Source: Asterionellopsis glacialis
Lineage: Eukaryota > Bacillariophyta > Plagiogrammaphyceae > Rhaphoneidales > Asterionellopsidaceae
Length of the DNA: 64,000 bases
Assembly (NCBI GenBank): GCA_014885115.2
Contig: WKLE02000330.1
Span: 1 to 64,000, forward strand
Direction: 5' to 3'
The notes beneath the pieces were generated by a model. It ran no database searches. It was given only the letters and a program-made list of their open reading frames with translations, and had not been told where the DNA came from. Shown in pieces: positions 22,701 to 31,643 of this stretch; position 1 is the first letter of the stretch, and every line of letters starts with the position of its first letter. The translations under genes and the position numbers were made by a program.

Positions 22701-24278
22701 ACACTGTGCGGATCATCTAATACTCAATCTGGATTGACGGATGTTCCCTTCGAAGCTGGTTTGATGTACTCTAATATTCAAAATATTGACGATGTCACCA
22801 AGGCGTCAATTGTACAGGCGTGGCCATCATGTGCCAGCAGCGCAGTGTCGTTTCTTTTGAATGCCATGAACAATAAGGAAGCCGATAAAGATGTGATAAG
22901 CGATTGTCAACTATGGCTGGAACAGCTTGTTCCTGTCATATTTACTGGACTTATTGAATCTCTTGAAGAAATTGAAGCTGGAGATTTCAGAGACAGTCCT
23001 GTAACTTGGGCAAGGGGGTTGTCTCGAGAGGACATTGCTGAAAGTTGTTTGCACGGAATTAGCACATTGGTGAAATCTGGAAACAAAGCAATTCCAGGGG
23101 AAGAGCAGCTCGGTCTTGCTCTGGATCTTGTTTTGAACATCATTTTCTTGCCAACAATCGGTCTTGATCCTTTCGCTTCGGATGAGGACAATGTTGGTGG
23201 GAAAACCAGTAGTTATAGTCGTAGATCAGGATTGAATGCAGAATCCAAGGACCTTGTCAATGAAGCCTGTTCTTTCCTGACATCCTTGTCTTTTGCAAGT
23301 AAGGAGAGTTCCACTCATGTGCTTAACGCTGCATTGAAGCCTCTTGATGCCATGCAAAATCAGTCAGTAAAGCTTGACGACTTGTACACGACAACGATCT
23401 TGCAGTCTTGTCTGAAATCCATGCATCACTTGATAACCAAGCCAAGTGCAGGAAAGTCTCTTGTCCAGGCGATGCTTCAGCTTATTTTGGAAGTCTTGTC
23501 GTCACCTTCAAAGTATCCTCAAGGTTTACACGATTTATCAACAGCTCTTCTTCGTGATTGTCTCAGTCATGAGTCAATTAGCACTGCGGAGCAACGGTCG
23601 CTTGCCCAAAAAATGGCGCAAGAAGAGAATTGGGACGCATGGATCATTCTCTGTACACGTTTGGAGGATGGCTCTGGAGTTCGCCACTCTTTGGACTACC
23701 TTCGAGGATCTCTTGAGGATGTAAATAATCTTAAGCGAAATGCTGCCGCACTTGGCGCTGTCCGGGCTGTAGCTCAGACGGCAGCTGCCGTTAGTCCGAT
23801 AGTTGGTAACATCTTGCATGGAGGTGGTGCTCAAATATTATTGTTGCTCAAGACCCACGGAACTTGCCCACCATCTCCTGGCAAGGAGGACCGAATGGCT
23901 GCCTTTGCCGACTGTATGAAAATCATAATGGTTGCATTTCAACATCTGACATCTGTCGGGCAGGGAGAACAAGAGCAGCAGCAATTGACAGCGTTTTTAG
24001 TATTGTTGTTCGAAGTGTTGATAGATATCATCATGTTTAATGGATTACCAAATTACCCTCCTCGTGAAGGTGACCCAGCGTTGGGACGCATGTGCGCAGC
24101 AGGAGCTGTCCATGTAGCACGAACGTCCCCTGCTTGTTTCAAGACAAGTATGACAGGCCTATCCGACCAGGGTCGTGCCGTTTTGGAGATGGCCGTTCGA
24201 GCCGAAATGACAGGATATGCGGCACAACCTCAGGCGCCAACAAAAAAGAAGTTGAGCCTGAAAGGTTTCAAGAAATAA
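16785..24278 (+). CDS. HEATR5/Laa1/SWEETIE-family giant HEAT-repeat protein, single exon
   Basis: A 2497-residue uninterrupted frame from the ATG at 16785; an in-frame GTG lies 21 nt upstream. It is built of HEAT-type helical pairs. The order of N-terminal segments follows animal HEATR5B: RIAALDVMAGLF, a KYPEVRNEAAILAG repeat, AVRIGVSLTLVKL, ISHLLTTLGEACASC, HGVRHEAAIACAAMAG, RAGYGIVCGAL with HIALIFGLW, then LDAALSSIVAFLANCSELLL. Yeast Laa1 and HEATR5 act with the AP-1 clathrin adaptor in TGN/endosome traffic, and plant SWEETIE affects sugar and trafficking phenotypes. Gly/Ser-rich insertions (about 325-350 and 405-455) and a basic patch (KKKKGSRFRRSLGGK, about 765) interrupt the helices. Human HEATR5B is about 2070 residues, so this copy is long. 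Codon use changes strongly from 5' to 3'. Confidence 0.82.
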   Translation: MSRPTSATTDNDKASNNNNGTTTTQAPPDLDIPESVEEAGALLGAAITRCGLSSLSVVSPPKGMHSSFGIVTPIPSSELFMRLQNLRALLRSSTKTGTDEHVPLPAAPSLLAVLMKLLGVSSSIGSSPQASSAGRTPPMISTPLRKLWVDCIVLCHRLGDGLAGNARIDIYAYVRTMMALAGTNPKSAKAAGGTRIAALDVMAGLFADDQLASKLAPWALDVLIVCHRGLKSSGNGEPTHRIACVQTAQSVAMACRLSGLKKAHEEGCTFIVRGGMEDRAIAEAVRLLRQAITDKYPEVRNEAAILAGMVAPVLLHNTPYPSNLSAGGGGSGGGKGGDNASSSPTASLDDVLMIALRNLDDESAGVAAEWSEALARLLCTSIEYGQVVRISVAAGRSDRNFDDQQQDGGSGGTNDSSGGGGGGSSSSKKAGSGGGTKYGGRKPSGMSDKCSSISNAAHHLVKHFVKAGGELSASRGGGSFSTGGRAVRIGVSLTLVKLFQLQSLQGHIGQGGGTGEMTMTEAIQAVLTMVGPEILKQLRLPENATQSSSTTLDATSAQFAAVTSEKSSSSLFSLPGRYKSHADAGLARLATSRVLRQGLSEMASEPTQLSILHDLVQMCPTAMSSLSSTATAADGGGTEKSSAEGSNNDNGEHEGVVLNPHQLQVVLIEISHLLTTLGEACASCIEDLSIALRACMIHSEHGVRHEAAIACAAMAGTFPREGRKIFLSSVNDLQLHYADLVTLDRTRMEDGDDNASGSDGKAQKKKKGSRFRRSLGGKAKEEKEDPSLSHQYAIHGLALLISMLLKELPRLPGGLPTKLLGTGLSVAEILVSCQYNNVMTKMNPGAACTCVRAGYGIVCGALTSGATAITPHIALIFGLWQKSSKSAESGAKHFTTDHDLICLDAALSSIVAFLANCSELLLAVPDALSRTALILEEILPLFLPEGRLGSKPQNPAAASRHESAKASIMEAFAWLPPGSFPMVADTLFTFAASHIQSGTEEEVMCSILSTLVSNEDHLLDAKSLIRAQRVVQVGGARDVEENLVALTSEAAHHGERESVLHFRRRRPPSASAVDADSKGSQILGLFAHDSGSSWAPTALHSVGKWREPIPPSHSSKVRLIDAAVQAFASTFSMKDSREQMSAMVMLEALVPPFLAQLARAIGVNTALTEPVRSSKAKEELAGVVNICAVVLACLEALPIHESTHNIRIGLGPPWMNKAKDLLLTLLPSTSNIVRRAAAEGLALLATLGVSEDAHTLQSAVLHSLDEVMQGNMPDGKPRALPLEPVSCARAGSVLTLACIQRTYKNIKRKQEEKSHGLSFDSQEELLDDTLPTMQMMTRLLPSLVCNGRVKDAFLVKTNALHAFGLLISYSANRSKFTMSDENQHLVRKLAEAVEDNFLSSWTAASTEFDGCQETEKLGGEPAFVAVLLRLMTFLLPSLPLLRESDPSLVFRFSGMAQIIMELYGFHPSVLMEGLAFFESLSNHKSLLPDASHSVIRSENLLTCCVPFLQNSISPNRPALLPEVGWKRSSGCLSSGVARRAAILCIQSMSQAGTLFSNGQETEIPSMLLALLEVACGSRLYGGAELYRSVAAPPGAENVSSDQLLVETEIVACLESMLLLESSAPANDAAKKLLHWILLSRSLLAGNAGKSSSDSIHFGDNRPLTVEGVVHTAASSAARSALLVLQHASPSRWQVKCQAAKSATFALEELAAICQIENVAAKDSPYFNPIVAKKACQKNCAEKRGADLDVASFLDGPSSYAILHLREIATSACGSAVATLDHAELRLLQEGGLRFLNTVIKYICCIPDPEEKGVSILEQYSSQIYSSIKHALGSLDESDGGPSYRLFMAGCEALQVLAKEGLITDPMVMKRMVRPAIPSSEEIPFCSFKSKPADGKLRPEKPDSLDNHRSALLPRIGKVWTVSKLQTLVDKSTLAEPVSGPINAFTKDLKKEIGAHSAAIALDGARLLKGNKLTLCGSSNTQSGLTDVPFEAGLMYSNIQNIDDVTKASIVQAWPSCASSAVSFLLNAMNNKEADKDVISDCQLWLEQLVPVIFTGLIESLEEIEAGDFRDSPVTWARGLSREDIAESCLHGISTLVKSGNKAIPGEEQLGLALDLVLNIIFLPTIGLDPFASDEDNVGGKTSSYSRRSGLNAESKDLVNEACSFLTSLSFASKESSTHVLNAALKPLDAMQNQSVKLDDLYTTTILQSCLKSMHHLITKPSAGKSLVQAMLQLILEVLSSPSKYPQGLHDLSTALLRDCLSHESISTAEQRSLAQKMAQEENWDAWIILCTRLEDGSGVRHSLDYLRGSLEDVNNLKRNAAALGAVRAVAQTAAAVSPIVGNILHGGGAQILLLLKTHGTCPPSPGKEDRMAAFADCMKIIMVAFQHLTSVGQGEQEQQQLTAFLVLLFEVLIDIIMFNGLPNYPPREGDPALGRMCAAGAVHVARTSPACFKTSMTGLSDQGRAVLEMAVRAEMTGYAAQPQAPTKKKLSLKGFKK

Positions 24279-24454
24279 TTGTAACCGCTTAGATATTTCT
24301 ACGTGATAGTTTATAGTGTAAAATCTTTGTTCGCTACTTTTTTTAAAAGATGATGAATGTACATGGTAGGATGCCTTAGATATTCTTTTACAGCTAGGAG
24401 CCACACGTCAAGAAACTAGTGCTACCAAATAATGATCTTATAAGATCGTTATCG

Positions 24455-26221
24455 TTATCTTTTAAGATTCTCAAGCAACTCCAATTGGGGTTTGACAGAT
24501 GATAAATCAACTGAATTCGCTGCCAATATTCCCGATCCCGCAACCGCCGGGACACCAATTCCAGGAAAGCAACTATCACCGCAAAGTAGTAAGCCGTCGA
24601 CAGGCGTACGTGGGAACGGGAAGGGCTCGTCCTTTCCAGCCACTATGGCTGGGCCATACGATCCACGATACCGACGAAGGAAACGTTGGTGTGTGAGTGG
24701 AGTACCAACCTGAACGATTCGTGCTCGTGTTCGGATATCTGGGATGATTTTCTCTAATACATACCACAGATACTTGCTTCGTTCTTCCTTCAATTGGTCA
24801 TATTCTTTGCTACCACGCTCTATGTTTTCCCATTTGGTAAAGTCTTCTGTAGCAGGAGTATAGATATGTAGCACACCGTGACCAGCAGGAGCCAACGAAT
24901 CGTCATGTACCGATGGAATGGATATCAATGCTGCGTTATCTTCCGCTTCGACACCCCTTTCCCAATCATCAATATACATATAATGAGCTTGAAGTTTATC
25001 AATTTCTTCTCGAGTAGCTTCAAATCCAATATGAAGGTGCATAAATGATTTTCCAACGGGCGTGGCTTTACGGTCCTTTACAAAACTTTCCGGAAAAGCT
25101 GCGTTGTCCACAATGCCGCTATTGAACAAATCCCACACAGATAGATTTGAAATGACAGCCTTGTTAGCTTTGATTGTCTTTCCACCCTTGCTCAATTTGA
25201 TTCCCGTTGCCTTGCCATTATCAATCATGATTTCATCCACATGCGCCTTGGTATAAATTGAACCTCCTCGTTTTTCAATCCCCCGAACCAAAGCATCAAT
25301 GATACCATTTGCTCCACCTTTGGGACAATCCATCACACAGCCTGGTTCGTAAAACTCACCAAGCATTAATCCCATCTCTGCAGTAATGGTTCCACTGGCT
25401 GGCAATCCAGATAGGCAAAAACAAAGCAAATCTAACCAATTCCTTGTGAATTTATCTTTCACACCAGCACTGTCTACAATATTACTGAACGGTTTAGTCA
25501 ACTTGAGATTTTCCAATGGATTTGTCGAAGCAAAATTGGGTAGGAATTGTCCTGCCGTCAAGACGGCACCCACATCAAATCGTAACGCAGCCGTAGGCAT
25601 GGCAGCAACAGCTGCCTCGAGAGGCTCCATTTTCGTCATTAGAGACGACCATTGTTGCGTCGCTGCCTTCCCCGACACCTTGTCCAAAACTCCGCCATCT
25701 CGTCCGAAGTCAGTTGTGTGGATAAAGTCACCCTCTGGAAATTTTAAACCAAAGCTTTCATATTTTTCACATTCCACTCGTTCATCAATAGCGTCCAATA
25801 CTGTACGGAGAGGATTCGATGTTTTGGCAGGAATGTCGGGATTTAATCCTGAAAAGAAGGATGGTCCGGTATCAAATCGAAAGGTTCCCTCGACATTCTT
25901 AGATTTGGCAACGAAACCATGTGCACATCCACCAGGAACGTAATGCGATTCAAATACAGCAGTTTTATATCCGTAGAGAGTCGACATGGCGGCAGCACAA
26001 AGGCCACCAATGCCGGAACCAACAACGACAACATCATAGGAATCGTCTGCAGTAGCAACTTCCGACGAGGGATTGGTGGATGAGGCGTAACGTTCCTGCC
26101 AAGAAAATCGAGATACTGTCTGGTGTGTTGGGATTCGTGGCGAGAATGATGTCACTTGGTTTGTAAGACAAAGATATAGCAGGACTACCATCCCTCGAGA
26201 TGATGTTGAGTTGCGCATCAT
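24455..26221 (-). CDS. Plastid CRTISO-like carotenoid oxidoreductase (FAD-dependent)
   Basis: A 588-residue single-exon protein. The N-terminus has a short hydrophobic signal (VVLLYLCLTNQVTS) directly followed by FSPR, an F-type junction for secondary plastid import. A Rossmann FAD-binding motif is at about 63-90 (VVVVGSGIGGLCAAA...VFESHYVPGG), and the C-terminal FAD motif is GLLLCGDSCFPGIGVPAVAG at about 543-562. Length and both motifs fit the carotenoid isomerase/phytoene desaturase-like family (CRTISO, also retinol saturase). Diatoms carry several CRTISO paralogs, and one (CRTISO5) acts late in fucoxanthin synthesis; I cannot tell which paralog this is. It ends 176 nt from the HEATR5 stop (convergent) and is divergent from the ubiquitin protease gene. 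Confidence 0.85.
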   Translation of the reverse strand: MMRNSTSSRGMVVLLYLCLTNQVTSFSPRIPTHQTVSRFSWQERYASSTNPSSEVATADDSYDVVVVGSGIGGLCAAAMSTLYGYKTAVFESHYVPGGCAHGFVAKSKNVEGTFRFDTGPSFFSGLNPDIPAKTSNPLRTVLDAIDERVECEKYESFGLKFPEGDFIHTTDFGRDGGVLDKVSGKAATQQWSSLMTKMEPLEAAVAAMPTAALRFDVGAVLTAGQFLPNFASTNPLENLKLTKPFSNIVDSAGVKDKFTRNWLDLLCFCLSGLPASGTITAEMGLMLGEFYEPGCVMDCPKGGANGIIDALVRGIEKRGGSIYTKAHVDEIMIDNGKATGIKLSKGGKTIKANKAVISNLSVWDLFNSGIVDNAAFPESFVKDRKATPVGKSFMHLHIGFEATREEIDKLQAHYMYIDDWERGVEAEDNAALISIPSVHDDSLAPAGHGVLHIYTPATEDFTKWENIERGSKEYDQLKEERSKYLWYVLEKIIPDIRTRARIVQVGTPLTHQRFLRRYRGSYGPAIVAGKDEPFPFPRTPVDGLLLCGDSCFPGIGVPAVAGSGILAANSVDLSSVKPQLELLENLKR

Positions 26222-26888
26222 GGTGGTGTGTTTGTGAAGAATGCCAAAGCACTAGGATCTACGTCAGTGGCGGCAAGAAAAAAGTCGGAACGCAAAAAAA
26301 AATGCGTCATCGTTCATTGTTTTTTGGGAGAGTAATTTTCTATTCGGTTGACGGTCGGGAAAGTAGACGGAAAGCATTCTGTGTTTTGGCAGCTTGCTGG
26401 CTCAAATATAATTTATATTATTTATTCAATTTCAGGATGACCTGGTTGTAGTCATAACTTTTTCATATTGACTTTGCGCATTGCCATAAATAAAAACATT
26501 TTATATTGGAGTACCCCTCAATAAAAATCGAAATGATTGAAAGTCATGCATCCTACAAATATTGTCGATTCAACGCGCAAGCACCATTCGATTGTTCAGA
26601 TCATAGGACCCACCGACAGTAGTCAGTATCAACCGCCACCAACACAAACCGTAATACCTGGTACCTGAAAGGGGCGTTACCAGGTATCCACGCAACATAC
26701 CCCACATTGTATTTTTTTCGTCCGGACTAACTGCCTGGACCATAAGGTAGGCAGCCATACATAGAGAGTCTCCAGTGATAGTCTTGGACCGTCTGGAGCC
26801 TCTGATCGATCGTATTAATGGAGGTTTGCCGCAGTTTCAACTCGCTAGGCAAGGTTACTCTGTGGACAAAACAAAAGACTGCATCGCC
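26222..26888. promoter_or_regulatory. Divergent region between CRTISO-like and ubiquitin-protease genes
   Basis: About 670 nt shared upstream sequence. It contains an inverted pair GGTACCTG...TTACCAGGTA around 26658-26688. No defined promoter motif was assigned. Confidence 0.4.
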
Positions 26889-29800
26889 ATGAAATCATCT
26901 CCAATCGTTAATGATGGATCTCTGCAAGGGAACACAAACGAATCTCCTTCTGATGATTCAATTGAGATGTCCAAAATATATCATGGTGCGACCGTAAGTA
27001 GACCATAATTGTTTGATTGTTTGTTTGTTGTTTCCAATCGATGGCCACATCCGGCTTTTTCGAATTTGTGTAGAATTGTACGTGTGTTTAGTACTCAAAC
27101 GAAAGGCGGCGGGATTTTCGTTTCCATGCAAAACTTTGGAAATGGTTGATATTGCGACTTGAGGGGAGTGTATGATACCTTTCACCATCAATATGTCATT
27201 CTTACCTTCTCTCTGTTTCTTTCAATGAACAGAATGCAGATGCAGAGTTGGTTAGAAAGGCTATGGCGAATCCTTCATCGCCAACAGACGACTCTGTTAA
27301 ATTCTATTTGATTCCCTCCGCTTGGATGTCTGCCTGCAAATCGTTCCTGGAAGGTAAGGGTCAAGACCGGCCAGAGAAAACTATTGACAATACATCATTG
27401 ATTGCCTCTTCCACGGAAAGAAAAATATCTTTTGATGAAGAGGACGAAGCTGACATTAGCGAGAAAGACGCCACTGCTGGTGAAAATGAGAATGACCGTC
27501 GACGACGATTGAGACGGGAACGATGGCATGCACGAGAAAAACGAAACCAGGCACTAGCAAAGGAATCGACAGCTTTAACGTTGCGACCGAATCTCAAACT
27601 TGATAGGGATTTTATTTTAGTTGGTCCACATGCTTGGATGTTGTTGTCGGGGAAATTTGGTTTTGACATTGAGTTGCCACGACCACTTGTGTTTACAACG
27701 GCTGATCATGGACAAGAGACTGTTGCTGCAGTGTCCATACAAGAGGGCGCAGATTCCATTTTACTACCTATTCCTCCCTCTGGGACCTTTACAGGTATGA
27801 CTGTTGACATAAAGCCATCCGAAACCATGACGACGTTATCAGACCCGTCGTCTTCTCCTACAGATGATGAAGGAAACACGAGTGACTGTGCGATTGCTGA
27901 GAACAATCCTGCAGAGACCGATGTAGTATCCGAAGACGACGATGAACCTAATGATCTGGTAAGTTGCGAATATTATTGACACTTCTTTGGACGTATCTTG
28001 ACAATTTCATTTATAAATCCGTAAGCTGATCAAAAATTCTCGTGCGGACTTTCACCCGCGGTGATTTTCTCGTCATTTTACATAGTTTCCATCTGTGGAC
28101 AATGTTAATAATGCACAGGAAGCACCACCACACTCTTTGATCTTGCTCCCTCCATCTACGACAGCGGTCAACCATGCTTCTAACGACGAGAATCTCCAAG
28201 GAGGTCATGCAATCAACGGTAACAATGGTGAGCCCGTGTCCACTGTGCAAGAAATGGAATTCGAAAGTGAAGGAGTAAAATCAACAACAACAACAGATGT
28301 TGCAGCGGTCACAACAAACAAAAGAAAACGATATGGCGCAGGACTTGGAAACTTAGGAAACACTTGCTTTATGAATTCCACTCTACAGTGCTTAGCTCAT
28401 ACAGAACCTTTAAGACACTATTTTGTATCAGGAGAGTATCAGAAAGACCTCAATCGTGATAACCCACTTGGTACAGGCGGCGAGTTAGCAACCCAATTTG
28501 CAGAATTATTGATGGATATGTGGGGATGCAGCCGTAACAAAAAAGCAGCTGTAAATGGTTATTACGGTGGGCGTCAAACGTATGGACCGTCGTCGCCTTC
28601 GTCACTCTCGGTCGTGTATCCTCGCAACTTCAAGTACACGCTCGGGAAACATGCTGAACAGTTCCTTGGGTACGACCAGCATGACTCGCAGGAGCTCGCC
28701 ACTTATCTTTTAGATGCCCTCCATGAGGATACTAACCGTGTCACCAAAAAGCCGTACATTGAAAAACCGGAACAAGGGGAAAATGAATCTGATGATGTAG
28801 CAGCCGCTAAGGCTTGGGGACTTCATTTGCAAAGAGAGGATAGTAGAGTGTTAGAAAATTTCATGGGGCAAGTCAAATCTCGTGTCCAGTGTCCTACAGA
28901 AGGCTGCGGTAGAGTTTCCACTACGTTTGACCCATTCATGTACCTATCAGTCCCAATCCCTGGAACATCTGACCGAACATTGACTGTCACCTTTGTCCCA
29001 GCCAATCCTCAAGAAAGGATGAAAAATGTGACAGTCACTTTGAGCAAAAATGCATCTATAGCAGTCCTACAAAAGAAGCTTGTGTCGCACCTAAAGGAAC
29101 TTGGTTTTGACGGTGGTGTTAGTGAAGCTACATTAGAGGAAAAACCGTATTCGTTGCAACCGGAAGACATTTGTCTGGCTGATGTGTGGAGTAATGAAAT
29201 ATACAGCTTTTACAAACTTAGCGATGAAATCGATAAGATTCGTGATACAGATACAACATTTGCATTCCAGCTCCGATCTGTTGCTTCAATTCACCAAGCT
29301 ACACCTGAAATTCCGACAGTTGATTTAGATGCTGTCCAACACGGAAAACTATTGCGCTGCCACCTTTCCAAACTTGACGATGTAACTACTGAAAATCTCA
29401 AACATGATGATGAATGGATGAATGCTCTAGAGCATTATGTCAGACAGCCAACTCTCCTACCACTTATATTAAACCCCAGAAGAGGAACAATGGACGACAG
29501 GATCAACTTTTTCGTGAAATTAGAGAGCTTCCTTGAGGAACTCCACACATGCTCAGATGCAAACGATGACTCCGAAGGTAGCACCAGTTCTTTAGATGAT
29601 CTTGAAAATCACGAGGACGGACTGAATGAGCGGGTGGATGAAGCCAGGAAAGATAAATCGAACACGTTAGAAGAAAAATGTGAAACCTCAAACACATTTC
29701 ACAATGTGCGTACGTCAAAAGATTTGGCAATACTTGAGTTCTGTTGCAAGAAGCTGCGACTTTTCATTCTTCCCCTCGGTAGACTTAAGCAAGAGAAGCA

Positions 29801-31385
29801 CAAGGATGGTGTCATCATTCACGTCGTATTTCAGAGAAAGCCCCAGCAACTTCCATCCGTGTCGTCACGCTTTACCTCTACTGGGCACTATTCTGGAAGT
29901 GGCGATAGAACTTTCACGCAACCTTTGGCACTTCGAATTCCTCCAAGCATGACGGTTTATCAATTGCGAGAAGAACTTAGTAAAAGACTTTCGAGATCAC
30001 TAAAGACAGGTGATGCAACGAGCAGTATTCCAGAGGACATGCCTACTACGAATGGTGCAAATATTGCTGCTGATGACAATACCACAGAAAGTAAGCAGGC
30101 AAGTAGTGTCGTTCCTGTTGAAACAGAACCTGAAGATTCAGCCGATACCCTATCAACTGACGCATCCGACGGGATGGCGAGCACAGAGGTAATGGCGGAT
30201 AAAATGAATCTAGGGTCACCTGAAATGTTAGTCATGAGGCAGATTCCAATGACATTTGAAAAGAAAGATGCTTACAGCACCTACAAGGCAGCAGCAACTA
30301 ATAGTAAAAAACTTGGGATACTGGAAAGGGAGTACACCAGTGATACTTCTAGGGATCGACCAATCCCATTGGCATCACCTAGTGATGAAGCTGAAACCCA
30401 AATTGTTGCCGAGTCCGTTGGCCACTTGGGTACAGTGTATTTGCATTGGCCAACAGATTTGTCAGAGAATTACCTTGACCTTGACGAGTATGAATCCTGT
30501 GATGAGTTGAAGATGCCTCGAGTCCGTAACGTGTCAGCGAAGGATCTGACTGTTTCAGATTGTATAGAAAAGTACTGCCAAAAGGAACAACTCGAGGAAA
30601 GTGAAATGTGGTACTGCAGTAAGTGCAAGAGCCATGTACAGGCCTGGAAACAATTTCATCTGTACCGGGCACCTCCTATTCTTATAGTGCATTTGAAAAG
30701 ATTCCATTTTTCCGCATCAACGCACCGCCGCGATAAGATTGATACTTATATCGACTTTCCGTTGAATGGTCTAGATCTTACAAATGAAGTTATGCACTGG
30801 ACAGAAGAAGAAAAGCCTATCTATGATTGTTACGCTGTCAGTAATCATTATGGTGGATTAGGTGGAGGTCACTATACAGCATATGCCATGAGCGATGATA
30901 ACAAATGGTGTCACTTTGATGACAGCAGGGTGACTACGGGTATAGATCCGAAAGAAGTGAAATCATCGGCGGCTTACTGTCTATACTACCGCAGAAGAGA
31001 TGTAGCCCGCGGTAGTGATGATTTGTTTGAAGTTTGTTCACCTCCGATTGTTCCAGCGGAGCAAGACGAGGAGCCGCCTCAAGAGCATACAGCAGCAAGG
31101 TTTCCACCCCAAGAGCATACAGCAGCGAGGTTTGCACAAGAGCTGGCAGGTGCTGTTGCCAATAGAAACCTAGTGGTGGATATGGAAGTAGATCCTACTT
31201 ATGCCAGTGGAAGCCGCAGAAGCTCGCACACATCTTCATCACCTGTGGGATCCATAGAACGAGCTGATGGCGATTCTTCCCCTCCATACTGGGATGATGA
31301 GGATGGGCATCAGGACAGTAGCCGCGACGATGAATGGAGCGACACAGCACAACAGGGCAGGAATAATGACTATCCACTTCAATAA
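26889..31385 (+). CDS. DUSP-UCH ubiquitin carboxyl-terminal hydrolase (USP4/15-like), three exons
   Basis: Exons 26889-26993, 27233-27958 and 28086-31385; introns 26994-27232 and 27959-28085 both start GTAAGT and are phase 0. The product is about 1376 residues. A split DUSP domain is at about 45-185 (FYLIPSAWMSACKSFL and FILVGPHAWMLLSGKFG, separated by an acidic/basic insert). The UCH catalytic core starts with GLGNLGNTCFMNSTLQCL (Cys about 371), QHDSQELATYLLDAL follows, and the His box YGGLGGGHYTAYAM is at about 1200-1212. Two CxxC-type zinc ribbons (CPTEGCG; WYCSKCKSH) and a long acidic insert separate the halves. The triad residues are intact, so it should remove ubiquitin. The C-terminal tail is acidic and contains a duplicated decapeptide. 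The start ATG is the first in frame, but exon 1 is short and less certain. Confidence 0.88.
31074..31133 (+). repeat. 30-bp in-frame duplication (PPQEHTAARF x2)
   Basis: Two 30-bp units, 31074-31103 and 31104-31133, encode the same decapeptide PPQEHTAARF in the C-terminal tail of the ubiquitin protease. They differ only at silent third positions, so the duplication is not recent or the peptide is conserved. Confidence 0.92.
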
Positions 31386-31643
31386 ACGATGCACAACTTT
31401 AAAGAGCGCAGACAATTGCTAGTGCATCATTGTAAAATTGTTTAGAGAATAATATAACGAGAACTACATATAAATTTATTGATCGATGGTGTTCATTTCA
31501 GAGAGACCTCCATGTTGAAATGCTCCTGCCCTCCTGAGCAGTAGCGGCACGAAAAGAAGACATCATACCGATCGATCCCTACTCCTCCAGTGATCCACGG
31601 GTGTGTAAGTACCCTTTCTTTGGTTGGTTCCCTTTTTCCGTAT

